Source: Nothopassalora personata
Taxonomy: Eukaryota > Ascomycota > Dothideomycetes > Mycosphaerellales > Mycosphaerellaceae
DNA length: 64,000 bases
Assembly: GCA_033816765.1 (NCBI GenBank)
Contig: CM066289.1
Location: forward strand, 558,001 to 622,000
Reading direction: 5' to 3'
Below, piece by piece: positions 21,182-31,840 of this stretch. Numbering within the stretch: the first letter of the stretch is position 1; every line of letters starts with the position of its first letter. Under the pieces are notes generated by a model, which was given only the letters and a program-made list of their open reading frames with translations, was not told where the DNA came from and ran no database searches. Position numbers and translations under genes: made by a program.

Positions 21182-21777
21182 ATGCTCAATATGCCTCGAT
21201 CATACGCAACATGCTCCGAGATCGAGACTCTGTTTAAGGCAATGGAGACTCGGGACCGCTGGACTATCTTCAAGCGGGTCTCTCCACATGTCGACTGGAC
21301 AGTAGTGGGCACACGTCCTTGCGCTGGCCGATACATAACGTAAGTCATCTTGATGGCAGTCTGCTATTCACCAGGCCTAACATATTGTAGTCTGCGGGAG
21401 TTCCAAGAGAAAACATTCACTCCCCTGGGCAAGATCATGAAAGCACCAGGGATCCGTCTCGTGGTGCGCAATGTCATCGGAGAACAGCGTTGGGCTAAGT
21501 TGGAGCTGATTGCGAATGCTGAGTATCTTAGTGGTGAGTTGTAGGTTCGAGTGCTCTGAAAGTACAGTTCGGGTGGTAGTGTTTAGGTCTGAAGTTTGAC
21601 GACACTTATGCACGGTGCATGCGCTTCGACGAGTCCCAGAACGATAGTCGAAGTGTGCGCGCATACCCTGACAGCTGGATGGTCAAGCAGGCTATAGAGG
21701 AGAATGAGGTCCCTGGTCATGGTGCACCGTTGCTTTTGGAGCAATTTGTGGAAATTGTTGGGAACCGCATTAGCTGA
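21182..21777 (+). CDS. SnoaL-like / NTF2-fold protein
   Basis: Three exons (21182-21339, 21391-21533, 21587-21777) with 51- and 53-nt introns (GTAAGT...TGTAG; GTGAGT...TTTAG) close phase exactly and give 163 aa. The layout fits the SnoaL-like NTF2 superfamily: N-terminal helices (IETLFKAMETRDRW), a central strand region (VDWTVVGTRPCAGRYIT), REFQEKTFTPL, and a C-terminal RAYPDSWMVKQAIEENE block typical of fungal members. These small alpha+beta barrels act as isomerases, cyclases or ligand binders, many in secondary metabolism. The start Met is the first in frame, and Met at 21191 is an alternative. It is divergent from the RidA-amine oxidase pseudogene, suggesting a former functional pair. It was not visible as one ORF because all exons are short. 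Confidence 0.75.
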
Positions 21778-21914
21778 AAAGATGTGTCATCATGGCTGAA
21801 GTCTTTCCTTTGCAGTATATCATTTGGCAGCATCCGTATTCGTCTGAGCATACATACCTCGTCCCTCCCTTTTGTCCCACGGTCTACTCCGGTATGTCCG
21901 TCGCAAAAGACGCT

Positions 21915-22657
21915 TTAGATCAGATGCTTGCTCCTGAAATACGCCCGGAGGTACACCACCTGCCACACTCCCAATCCCACCAGACATCCCATTGTGCCGA
22001 TTGCAAACCACTTAACACGCTCGTTCGTGCTCTCGTTGGTATCTCTCAGCTTCATCTCACGGCTCCTCAAGAAGTCCAGCTCCTCGATGATCTCTGCAGC
22101 CACGGAAGACATGCGTTTCAGCTCGGATTCAAGCGGCTTCAGCTTCTCGGAGGCTTGGATTGCAGACCAGTCCTTCGCATCTGCACCAATGTCGATGTCG
22201 AGTTCCACGGATTTGGAGGGGTTTATGACGCTGTTGGATGCTGTGAGGATGTTCTCGAAGCACACGTCGAAAGCGCTATCGGCGTGCGAAGTGAAGGCGT
22301 ATCGAGCTTCTCCGGCGACATCGCGAGGGCGGGCGTAGTCGTTGCCCACGGCGTCCTTGATCTGGAGGAGGGTAATGTGTCAGTTGACGGGTGTCCATTC
22401 GTGCCCGGTATTTGGCGTCTGAGCATGTGCAGATTATGGCATGTACTTACGTGCATGTTCAGTGTCTGTCCATCTCCTTTGTTGCCGCTGATGGTCGCTG
22501 TCACAACGACAAGTTGGTCTTTCGCGACAAAGTTCCTTATGCAGCGCTCCTTGGACGCAGATTCGTGGCCCGGATGTGCTTGGATGTCGAATTTGAGAGC
22601 GGAGACCAGCGGAAGGATGAAGGCGAAGAGAAGCTTCAATGCCAGCATGGCGGCCAT
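21915..22657 (-). CDS. ERV25: p24 cargo receptor Erv25
   Basis: Exon 1 (22657-22451) and exon 2 (22361-21915) join across an 89-nt intron (GTAAGT ... CTCCAG, branch ACTGAC), phase 0, giving 217 aa (yeast Erv25 211). There is a signal peptide (1-20), a GOLD domain (about 21-115, with [20 protein letters not shown] and AFDVCFEN), a coiled coil (about 140-185, [20 protein letters not shown] then [14 protein letters not shown]), one membrane helix (about 187-207) and a short cytosolic tail with aromatic and basic residues (YFRSKHLI) for COPII/COPI binding. It cycles between ER and Golgi with Emp24 as a cargo adaptor for GPI-anchored and other proteins. The upstream in-frame Met at 22723 is less likely because it would bury the signal peptide. 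Confidence 0.93.
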
Positions 22658-23285
22658 TGTAGTGGGTGGAGTGAGTGGCAGTGAAGTAGATGTGGAAGTT
22701 GTCCAATTCATGTCCCATGTCACCCTGATTGGAGCTCATGAGGAAGGTGTGCCGCCATGACCCCTGTCTGTTACCGGAAACGCTCCACGCGAGATGCTGT
22801 ATGGTGAGACATGATGAGGCAAGACGCGACACAACATGTGAAAATATGGCCTTCAAGGCGAGAATGGCCATCTCCATGCAGGCGAGTAGGGAATGCACTT
22901 TTCATGCGTCATATGCAGCCACAACACGCCGTGAGCATCCGATCATAACACCGTTGGCAGGACAAGATAGTCGACGGGCGGCTGAAGAAATGACACATGC
23001 AGACCCGCAAGGCCTATGGAGGGAACGTAGCTGTGGTAACTGAACAGGCGTTTCCAGAAAGATATAGCAAACTGGCTGTCATTCCTGACCATACTTCAAT
23101 CACCTTCGTCACGCCCCATCGTCGCTGCCACCTTGAGCAACGCGCCGTGGATGACGCGCGCTCGCGCGATTCGCATCGCTGCTACTTCGATGAGGCAAGT
23201 ACTCACAACAACAATAACAACAGAGTTGCGCCCACTTCTTCTCCTCTCTCTCTCCATCTGGCACTCTCCCCCTTTCCCTTGACAT
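22658..23285. promoter_or_regulatory. Divergent upstream region, ERV25 / unknown gene
   Basis: This 628-bp region lies between the two divergent starts. Near its right end is a CT-rich tract (about 23235-23280), as often found before fungal start sites, and a short CAACAA repeat. No gene is seen. Confidence 0.45.
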
Positions 23286-24594
23286 ATGCACTCACAGCAG
23301 GCTTCCCACCACGACAGAGATATTCCAGATATCCGTAGCATGTCCTTGAACGTTCCCCCGACCTCGCAGCCAGCACTCAGTCACTCTACATCACATTCAA
23401 GTCTGAGGGTCACGCCCGATAACGACCTACGACCAATCTCACGCAACGCTTCACCCCGCAACAGGTACGCGCACAGCACTTCACGAGAGGACGCAGTCAT
23501 CGCCGTGGCAGACGTCGTTCATCGATAATCGCTGATTCCCCTTCCTTCCATAGCGAGTCCGACGCACCACTTGTCGCACCTCCCAGTCCGAAGCCTGCAG
23601 CAGCAGCAGCAGCAGAGAACGATCCGGCCGCGTTGGTGCTGTTCCAGCGCTGGCAGACCGGTCACAAGCTCACTGGGCCACACGACTTTCACTCGGCACA
23701 GCACTATCTGCGTCTTTACGTGATGGCAACCAAGTCGCGCTGCGAGCCGCTGCAAAATGAGGGTGAGTCAATGCGTCGTCCCTCATCTCTATTCAACGAC
23801 ACGCGCATACTAACGTCCGTTCAGTCGTCGATCTCATGAGGGCATACTACAAGAACGAGGACATGACCGCTCCAGCGTATCGAATGGAATACATTTACAC
23901 CTACACCAAAGGTCCCAACCAGATGCGCAGATTTCTCGTGGCCAGCGCGGCGTACCGGGCACTTTGCGAGAACCCAGCTCAGCCAGGCGCTCATCTTTCC
24001 GACAGCATGCGCGCCATGATGCTGGCGCAACCAGAGATTGCGGCTGATTTCGCGGAAGCACTCATCGTCCTACACAAGAGCGACTTGGCAGATCCACGCA
24101 AAGGTCCGTCGTGTGGCTAGCACACGCATGACAACTCACCACCATGTGAAGCCCCACCTCCAGCTGAAGCATGGCAATCAGACGGCGCCGCAGACCCACC
24201 TAAGCCTGCTGATGCACCAGAAGCTCCAGAACCACCAAAGGCTGCTGCCGTCGAGAGAGCTGGTGCCGTGCCTGTCATTATACCTGCTCCTGCAGCCGAT
24301 AAGAAAAAGGAAATCGTCAAGGAAGCTGTCGCTGAAAAGAAGGTTGCGGCCATCGAGAAGGCAGCCACTGTTCCAGTCAAGCCGGCGGCAGCAGAAAAGT
24401 CCACCGCCGAGCTCGCTAAACCCGCCGCTGACTCGACCAAGGTCGCAGCAGCCGATGCGAAGTCGGCAGCTGGCTCCGTGTCAACCAAGCTCACTTGGAA
24501 GCAAAAGGTCAAGGTAGCCAGGGCAGTCGGCAAAGGCAGATCTGCGTACCACAAGGTTGCAATCAGGTTCCGACGATTTGGCAAGAAGAAATGA
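23286..24594 (+). CDS. Unknown protein with Ala/Pro/Lys-rich tail, four exons
   Basis: Exons 23286-23464, 23554-23762, 23825-24103 and 24152-24594 join through introns of 89, 62 and 48 nt with exact phase (1110 nt, 369 aa). Met at 23340 is an alternative start. The middle (about 95-210) looks globular and helical: QRWQTGHKLTGPHDFHSAQH, VVDLMRAYYKNEDMTAPAYR, then a Met/Ala-rich helix ending DLADPRK. The tail (about 225-345) is low-complexity Ala/Pro/Lys, probably disordered, and ends with a basic segment (VARAVGKGRSAYHKVAIRFRRFGKKK region). No signal peptide or membrane segment is seen. I do not recognise a family; the basic tail could bind nucleic acid, which is only a guess. The third intron has a GTCCGT donor, unusual but phase-consistent. 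Confidence 0.65.
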
Positions 24595-26204
24595 GGATCA
24601 CTCACCTGGAGAGGCCTTTCGGAAGCAAAACCTACACCTGCATTCATCCCGCATCGTATCCTGATTACCTGATCTAGTTAGCTTTTCGATACTCTCATCC
24701 CTATGAAAATGATTTGTGCTTCCTGACTGCCGGTGGTTCCCATCTTGTATCGCTCGTGATTCATCGATGTCGAATTATATCTCATATCGTGGTATAGACG
24801 AGCCCTTGCTCTGATTGGCTCAAGTATCGTGTATATCCATCCCATGTTGAATCCCGGCCAGCAGGACTCACGAAGTGCAATGTGCCTCGAGTTGTTGACA
24901 CCTGGATAGGTGTTGACGGTGAAGTTGGCGGTGGGGCTTTCACGTAGCTTCAGGTATACTTGCCTTTGGTAATTCACATCCCCGCAGACCGGCTGGTGGT
25001 ACTCGGGCGCCCCAAGAAACTCTGTCGCAGAGGTTCATGACGAAGCGATACATGTTAAGCGAGAATCGTACAGAGCGGCTCAATAGTGCCTGAGCATCGC
25101 TGCTGGAGTGGAGATGTGATCAGATGGTGCGCTAGACTGTAGACATCATGCCATTGCCGTACAGCTTGCGGTATAGCTGCACGTTTTGGGTCGGCTTCCT
25201 GGACGCTCATCATCATCGTCGTTCGGGTATTGTTGGTGTTTAGTCTGGCCCGACTGTTGACGTCCATAGACTCGCTGGTGTCGCATCCGCTCTGTGTCAG
25301 TCTAGTCCTGCTGGTTGTGTTCTCCTATGTCGTGAGCCTTGGGGCAAAGAGTCGGCTGGGTGGGTCCAGAGAGAGGGAGGAAGGAGTGCATGCAGTCCTT
25401 TTGGTAGACTGTTGGATCGGATGGTGATTGTGGCAATGCTGTGGAAGTTGAAAGTATAGTGCTTGTATGGGAGGTTTCCCCCAGTGGGCTCTCGCCATGT
25501 TGAGCCAGAATACATGTGTCGGGTGCAATGGGGCGCTTTCGTCTGTGATGGTCTAGATGCCTTGTCCCGAGCACATTCCCAACTGACAGCATGTGTTGTT
25601 CCCGAGTGAGGGATTATGATAACCACTGTGTCAGTAACCATGTGCTGGCACGCCACTGGCGCAGCTCATCCACAACGCTGTGGCTAGGCACCGCGCAGTG
25701 ACGCCCTGGGCATGTTGAGTGCCAGCTAATGGGACGACGCGCTCTCGTCTTCATCTGAAATGCCGGCTGACCTGTGCTTGTGATTAACGTATGCTGCTCC
25801 GAAATGGAAGCTCGCTGGTGTGCCATGTCTTAGTCTGAGACCCTGTGGCGCGTCGCGTGCGCCGTCCAGAGCGCTACGTCTATGCAAGGCCGCGATGCGC
25901 TGGTAATGTCAAGCAGCAGCTGGTGCGTCCGGATGGACGAAGTGCTTTTGCTGATAAGAGCCTGTGCTTGGTCGCTGGCATGTGATCGGTCAAAGTGAAA
26001 GTTGATGTTAGGCGGCCAATTTCCGTAAGAGATGGTGCACCGTAGCTCCATAAAAAACGTTGCATCCACGCGAAGCATTAGCACGCGAGCGATGTTGAGC
26101 CCAAGCGGCGGCATCGGGGTGAACGAAGCGCTTTGGGAAAAGTGTGCAGGGTGGTATATAGATCAATATATGTACAAGGAGTCTTTCTGATACACACATA
26201 CACC
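24595..26204. other. Intergenic, 1.6 kb
   Basis: I see no supportable gene. Minus-strand frames at 24678-24977, 25297-25656 and 25830-26114 and plus-strand frames in between have no recognisable domains and overlap each other. Composition is like other gene-space intergenic DNA. Confidence 0.45.
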
Positions 26205-27195
26205 TTACTGGTCAAAGTTCTTCAGCTCGGGCATGAAGCCAAGGCCTCCTCCCTTGGGATGATGGACCTTTGGTGCACCGCCCTCACCAGTTATCTCCAC
26301 ACCACCTGCACTTCGATCGATTACATGCTTCCGGAGTAGACTGAGAATCTCGCTATTCTTCCATCGCTGTGGTACAGGTCTGTATGCAGGCTTGAAAGTA
26401 CCCACCGTCTGCGCCCACTCTCCCTTCGCTGGCTTGTTGATCTTGGGGTCCTCGTTAGGTGTGATATCCTTTCCCTGCGCTTCCGGCGATGCCATCTCAG
26501 GCCCTGCTCCTTCAGCATACGCCATGGTTGTAGGGGTCGGTTCCTGCGTCGCCCAGTAGTAGATGTCCCAATCGTTCTCGTCGAGGAAGAGATCGTATTG
26601 TTGCAGTTGATGCATGGACATGGTGGCGAGGTTATCGTTGGCGAAGGTGGAGAGGAGAAGATCGGACTCTAGCGTGCCTCTTTTCCGGCTTTGATCTGGT
26701 GAGGGGAATTAGAGGTCAGCGATGTGACAATTTCATAGGAGGAGACGTACAGAGGAGACGGGCGCGCATTGTGTTGGCGTCCTCGCCAGTGCGGCGGAGG
26801 GGCTCAACTCTGAAGCTGCCGCCTTCGATTTCACCTACATCTAGATCTGCATTGGGCCCTGTCTTTGGGGCTGGGTCTTGCGTGCCGCCGGTCATCTTCT
26901 CGGTGTTGGACGGGATGGAGTCCTTGGGTGTGAAGTTCGGGTCGACGCTGGTGAGGAGCTCTGGTGGTGGACCATCTTCGCCGATGCTGGGGAACTCGTT
27001 GGCGATGGTCGAGTTTGTGTTGGTAAGATGTGGGTTGAGAGGCTTCTCCTTCATGTATCGCCTGTACTCTTCCGCGGTGTCGTTGACTCTCTCGCTCATG
27101 GGCACTGCAAATCTGGAAGTGGTCGAGACGAAGGTGCGGGCATTGGAGCGGAGAGCTACTCGGCTCGATCGTAGGAGGGCGCGCGCTGAAGACAT
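26205..27195 (-). CDS. SDH5: Succinate dehydrogenase assembly factor 2 (Sdh5/SDHAF2)
   Basis: Exon 1 (27195-26751) and exon 2 (26695-26205) join across a 55-nt intron (GTACGT ... ACCAG) with exact phase, giving 311 aa. The N-terminus is Arg/Ser/Ala-rich without acids ([20 protein letters not shown]), a mitochondrial targeting peptide. The conserved SDHAF2 domain spans the junction: [21 protein letters not shown], then [14 protein letters not shown], the family hallmarks. Sdh5 promotes covalent FAD attachment to the flavoprotein subunit Sdh1 in the mitochondrial matrix and is needed for respiratory complex II. The C-terminal 110 residues ([15 protein letters not shown] ... [15 protein letters not shown]) are as in filamentous fungi. 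An upstream in-frame Met (27294) would disrupt the targeting peptide. Confidence 0.92.
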
Positions 27196-27752
27196 TGTCG
27201 CTTGTGTAGTTGGGTGAGAGGAGACAAAAGCGCAATGGCTAGTACTCGAAAGCAACAATCGATGATGTTGTCGATGGCATTGACCAATCAACATCTGCTT
27301 ACCTCATGCACATGTCTATATGTTGCGTTATGCCCGGCATTGCCCTCATACACACCTTCACAACTACATGCAACATCACATATTTCATCTGCTGTCTACG
27401 TGATGTATCCTGCTATGCCCGTGATGAATCACCCTCGAGACTGTTCTACAAGGATAACCCGACGTCACAAAAACACGATACATCGGTACAGTCGAAAGGG
27501 CCTGTCAACATGAGAGCAACCAAAGCGCGTGATGATCGAGTAGATTCGACGGTAGGTGGCTCCTCTGTTCTGTCAGATCACAACGTGGCTTTCATCACAA
27601 GACTGGTCAAAGAAAGCTTTGGGAAGGCTGTGCCGGATTCGGTAGGGGATGAACACAAAGACCAGTCAGCTTTCACGACCTCACGATATTCTTGATGGCA
27701 TAATGTGGCTCCCCGAGTTTACTGCACACCCACAGGGTCTTGAATACTTACC
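27196..27752. other. Divergent intergenic, SDH5 / kinase
   Basis: This 557-bp gap lies between divergent starts. Short plus-strand frames (27202-27695) show no domain. No defined regulatory motif is recognised. Confidence 0.4.
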
Positions 27753-29935
27753 ATGGCTTCCGAAAATCTCGAGCTGGAATGGTATATCGAGCAGGAGCTT
27801 CAAATTCTACTCCCTCATCTGGGGGGAGGGGCACAAGGTAGCACTCCTCGACCAACGACTCGCACCAGACTGCTGATCTGTTATTATAGAGCGCATTGAA
27901 GAACAAGCACGTCGTGACTATGAAAGCCAGAGCCCGGAAGAGAGGACAGAGCTCGTAGAGCTGTACGTGAGACTGGCCGAGCAGCAAGTCAAAGCGAATG
28001 AGATGAGAGACAGCTTCGACCGCCAATTTGCAGACGATGAAATGCTCGCTCATTTGGAGACACGTCCGAAGGACTTTGACCCGGAGCTCGTGAACCAATA
28101 CTTCACGCTGCTCGGCTCGTGGCTTGCTGACATGAAGGTCTATCGCGATACGCTGCAACAGGTTCAGGAGATTTTCGTCCTCAATCTGTTCTCAGAGCAA
28201 CATCAGACATTCGCTCAGGAAGAGATAGATCATGCCGATACCGTGATCAATGCCCTCCACAACCAGATGGAAGATATGTACCAGAGATACACGACACGGT
28301 CAAGTGGATCCATTATGAGCAGCGTCGGCCAAGTCCTTCGCAACCTCGCAATTAATCAGCAACCGGAAGATGATCCACCGACGCCCACAACGAATTTCCT
28401 GCGGCAGCCTCTGGACCCGGATTGCTTCGCTCCTAATGAGGATTGGAGAGGTGTCCATATGTTCGGAAAGAGCATGTCGAGTGGAGTAGGAGTATGGCTG
28501 CGATTCGATCGAGACCAGAAAGTTGTGGACGTGAGTAATAAGCAGAATCATCCGCTCTGTGAACGTGGCTAACCAGAACAAGCGGATCGTCCGCAAAGAT
28601 CAGCATCTCACAGCCGAGCGATGGTACGACCGAGACGACTGGCATGGCAACGCCCAAGATGTCGACCACCGCATACCACTCGAATACTGGCTCCAGCAGA
28701 AATGCGCGAATGCTTCCGATAAGCACTTTGTCCGGATGAGAGCATGGCACCAAGATCATGAACGATGTATCTTGTCGCTATACAACGAATATTGCCCGCT
28801 CAAAGATCTGTGGCATATACTTGCTCACTACACACAGACCATCTGGATAACAGGCGAAGACGTTGTGATTCCTGAGCCCACGCTGTGGTTCATCTTCCAG
28901 TGCTTGGTGGAACAGTGCTTAATCATGCAACAGGGATCTGTTCGCAAGGCCGACTCGAGCTGGAGGCAGATCGTCCACTGCGATATCAAAACCAGTGAGC
29001 TTGTTGTTTAGAGATTTGAGCCACACTGACCAGTGTCATGTAGCAAACATTTTCCTCGACTTCCCAGACAAATCAGAATTTCCGCAATATCCGACCCCGA
29101 AACTTGTAAGAGACTGTATAGAAATTATGCCTCAGCTCAAGTACTGACTCGTACTTCTTCCAGGCTGATTTTGGCTTGGCCGTCGAAACATATAAGAGGG
29201 ACCCGAGAAACCCTCACGCTCTTCTATCAGCCGGAACTCGACCTCTTAAAGCGCCGGAACAACTGCAGTACCCTCACGCAAAGAGTGCGACGGGAAAAGG
29301 TTGGCCACTTCTCTACTGGACCAATATATACGGTAGGTGGCACCGTGTGAGAACACAGATCACTGCTGACTATACCTCAAGGCATTGGAACGCTGATGTT
29401 TTCGCTCATGTGCGCGGACGAAGACGTCACGCGTTGGGCACAGCCCGACTTTGAGAACCCCGATCAGAAATGGGACATGACTGAGGGCGCCGAGAACGAG
29501 TACAGCGATGTGCTAAAGCACTTGGTGCTAAGTTGTCTAGAATGGCGCCCACCCATGAGACCTACAGCCGAAGAGCTTTACGCTGACATCAACGCTTCCA
29601 TCAAGAATATTGATGGTGAGGTCGGCGAAGGACTACGGAGAGCACGGACCGGTCAGGACCCTATATCGAAACACGAACTGTGGTGTCCCGAGGAAGAGTA
29701 CAAGCTCGGCTTCGCGATGATACCAGACGGTCCATCGGTCTCCGAAGATGCTAACGCCGGTGTTCAACGCTCGCGCCCGGACAGCAGTATCGAAAGGAGA
29801 GCAATACCGCAGGCGAGACAACCCGGTCAGCGCATGGTGCTATCGGGCAGTTCTAGTAAACCTGGGCGGATTCAGAAGAACACTCGATCTGGCAGCAGGC
29901 GAGACTCGCGCTACTCTTTTGAGCCTAGTCAGTAA
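27753..29935 (+). CDS. Divergent fungal protein kinase, six exons
   Basis: Exons 27753-27837, 27890-28530, 28577-28994, 29044-29105, 29164-29332 and 29382-29935 join in exact phase (introns 46-58 nt) to give 642 aa. Residues 1-210 are helical and acidic (RTELVELYVRLAEQQVKANEM). The kinase domain runs about 215-530: a degenerate Gly loop (GKSMSSGVGVW), candidate ATP-binding Lys in RIVRKDQ, catalytic loop HCDIKTTN (about 376), DFG (about 402), GTRPLKAPEQ as the APE segment, and the final RPTAEEL. Key catalytic residues are kept, so it may be active, but N-lobe motifs are weak. The C-terminus (about 580-642) is Ser/Arg-rich and disordered. It belongs to a type common and expanded in Pezizomycotina; substrate unknown. 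Confidence 0.82.
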
Positions 29936-30229
29936 TGGCTTTGTTACATGGTACCGATTTTAGAGCTGCTGGGAGCATCAAGTCGGCTACACACCAAGGA
30001 TTAGTTCCCAAATCCAGCGGTTCAAATAATCACTCCGCATTGGCACAACGCCAAGTGACTTTGAGTTGGGACATTCTTCAGCATTGGATTGAGCTACTTG
30101 TGGAGGTTCCAGGCGCAACCCACCATTGCAACCACAGATGGTGAGTTTTTAGACCCTCGGAGCCGTGATATGAAACGTTCCGACAACACGGCAGGGCCAA
30201 CAACAATCAGTGGGAGGCGAACCTCTGAC
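29936..30229. other. Intergenic after kinase gene
   Basis: Short region with no gene seen. It leads into a decayed coding fragment. Confidence 0.4.
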
Positions 30230-30535
30230 CCCTTCACCTGCATCAGACAATTCTCCGCCAGCTAGCAAAGTCAAAGGCGACTCGCCCTCCGCCGACACAG
30301 TAGCAGCGCACATCTGGCTAAAAAGAAAATTCGACGAAGCCTTCCGAGCAGAAGAGTGATTTGGATTGATGGTTGGCCCTGAGACGGAGAAGTGTCGGTT
30401 GGGATTCTCCTATTGCGAGACGGATGTGCAGGGGTATGCGACGTTTTGGGATCAGCAGCTGAAGGAGGATGCGCATGTTATGATGGAGGGGATGTGGGAG
30501 TTGGATCTGTTTGTTCCCCTAATGTGTATCGAACA
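30230..30535 (+). pseudogene. Coding-like fragment with in-frame stop
   Basis: A plus-strand frame reads SKVKGDSPSADTVAAHIWLKR, KFDEAFRAEE, then a TGA where Trp would fit, then FGLMVGPETEKCRLGFSYCE and GYATFWDQQLKEDAHVM. The composition looks like protein on both sides of the stop, so this may be the 3' end of a decayed gene. It overlaps the 3' end of the next minus-strand gene, and its family is not recognised. Confidence 0.3.
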
Positions 30536-31150
30536 TTATAACCGCAGCTCCTCAAACTCCTCATCCTGCGGGAACCCCAAATGAAACCTCCCACACTTCG
30601 CCCACTCCAATGCCGTCTCTGGCCCAGTCTCGAAATCGATCACCCTACCGCCTTGCTTTTTATCCTCGGAAAGAAAGCCACAAACTAACCCATCCCCACT
30701 AACACTCTTCTGCCATCCCGGAATCGCAAACCCGAAAATCGTCCCCTTGACATCCCAATACGTCGCTTGCTGCGTGTTGATATACTTCCAGCTCCCCTTC
30801 ATCCTAAAGGGCATGGGCGTATTCTTACTGCTTTCGAAGATCCCCTTGACATCTTTACTTGTTGCACCCGCGGGACACTTGGCACGCTTATTCGGTTGGA
30901 AGATTGTCACGAGTACGTGGGGGAGTTGGTCGTCCTTGTCGGCGGGGGTGACGGCGCCGGAGGGCGAGATGGAGTAGGCGACGCTATCTATTTGGAGCAG
31001 TTCGGATTCTTCGTCTTCGAAGTAGCCGATGCCGTGGTTGCCGTGGTTGGTGAGGAAGGCCACCGGGGGTCCGCCATCGCGGAGACCGGAGGTCCAGGCG
31101 GAGTGGAGAGAGTATTGAAATATGTCGTTGGGGATGGATTTGACTGCCAT
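30536..31150 (-). CDS. Alpha-acetolactate decarboxylase-like protein
   Basis: The 204-aa single-exon product aligns by eye to the acetolactate decarboxylase (BudA) fold family: FQYSLHSAWTSGLRDGGPP (N-terminal helix), GNHGIGYFEDEESELLQIDS (the G-hG-x-F...hhhhDG-like block), PFRMKGSWKYINTQ, and SGDGLVCGFLSEDKKQGGRV. Bacterial BudA converts 2-acetolactate to acetoin using a zinc ion held by His residues in the last block (HxH ... GGHV). Here those positions read LVCGF and GGRV, so the metal ligands appear to be absent. The protein may therefore be a non-enzymatic or altered relative. No signal peptide is seen, so it is probably cytosolic. The length is a little under bacterial BudA (about 240-260). 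Confidence 0.72.
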   Translation of the reverse strand: MAVKSIPNDIFQYSLHSAWTSGLRDGGPPVAFLTNHGNHGIGYFEDEESELLQIDSVAYSISPSGAVTPADKDDQLPHVLVTIFQPNKRAKCPAGATSKDVKGIFESSKNTPMPFRMKGSWKYINTQQATYWDVKGTIFGFAIPGWQKSVSGDGLVCGFLSEDKKQGGRVIDFETGPETALEWAKCGRFHLGFPQDEEFEELRL

Positions 31151-31840
31151 GATGGGGAGGTACGTTCGTGAATCAAAGGCTGGAGAGTCCCGGTCCTATC
31201 TGGACGGTGCTGTGCTTCGAGAGGTTGTAGTGAGCTCGTTCAATGGTAGAGCTCAGGTGTGCGATAAGAGAGAGGTGTAAGTAATGCTTCAGAAAGCCGA
31301 TTGTATGGCAATATATGGAGACGATGTGCCTGATCTGAGAAACAGCACAGGGCGGTAGACTTTTCTAAGCCATATGTCGCCCACCCACCTCATGCGTCGT
31401 CGTGCATGTCGTCTGCCGCCGGAGTGCACTCTGGTCGGTGAGAGATGTGGTGCTGCTGCACGGAACTGAGCTGCGGAGACCTGCCGACCTCGCTGACGAC
31501 AACATCATCAGATGTCCAACGCTCCTTCTTGCACCACTATCTCGACTGCCAAGAGATTGTTAGGGAGATCACTTCTGGGTGAGGTTGCAACGGCGAATTG
31601 TGGCAAGATGCCTGCTGTGCCTTCGTGCTCCATACCGCGCGCTGTGCAGATAAGCCAGCCGAAGTCGCATGCCCTATCTGAATGACCAGACCACTTCCCA
31701 AACTCAAGCCAATCCTGTCCTCATTCACTTCAACATCGCAGCAGAGAGAGCCGGACTTACTATTGATTCAGCATAGAGAACGTGCCGGCCACAAGACTGC
31801 CAAGCACGAGAGATCATACGGTACGCAAGATTCACCTACA
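31151..31840. other. Divergent intergenic
   Basis: The gap of about 690 bp lies between the acetolactate decarboxylase-like gene (minus) and the ketopantoate reductase-like gene (plus). The plus-strand frame is open from 31682, so the next gene could start up to 53 codons earlier. A D-arm-like stretch near 31232-31250 has no tRNA B box after it. No other gene is seen. Confidence 0.45.

Noticed and set aside
19080..24594. Secondary-metabolite gene cluster
   Set aside because: Only the RidA-amine oxidase pseudogene and SnoaL-like gene fit; neighbours are ERV25 and an unknown gene, and there is no backbone enzyme such as a PKS, NRPS or terpene cyclase.
31228..31262. tRNA-like D arm (GCTCGTTCAATGGTAGAGC)
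   Set aside because: No B box or T arm follows at the right distance and no cloverleaf can be folded.
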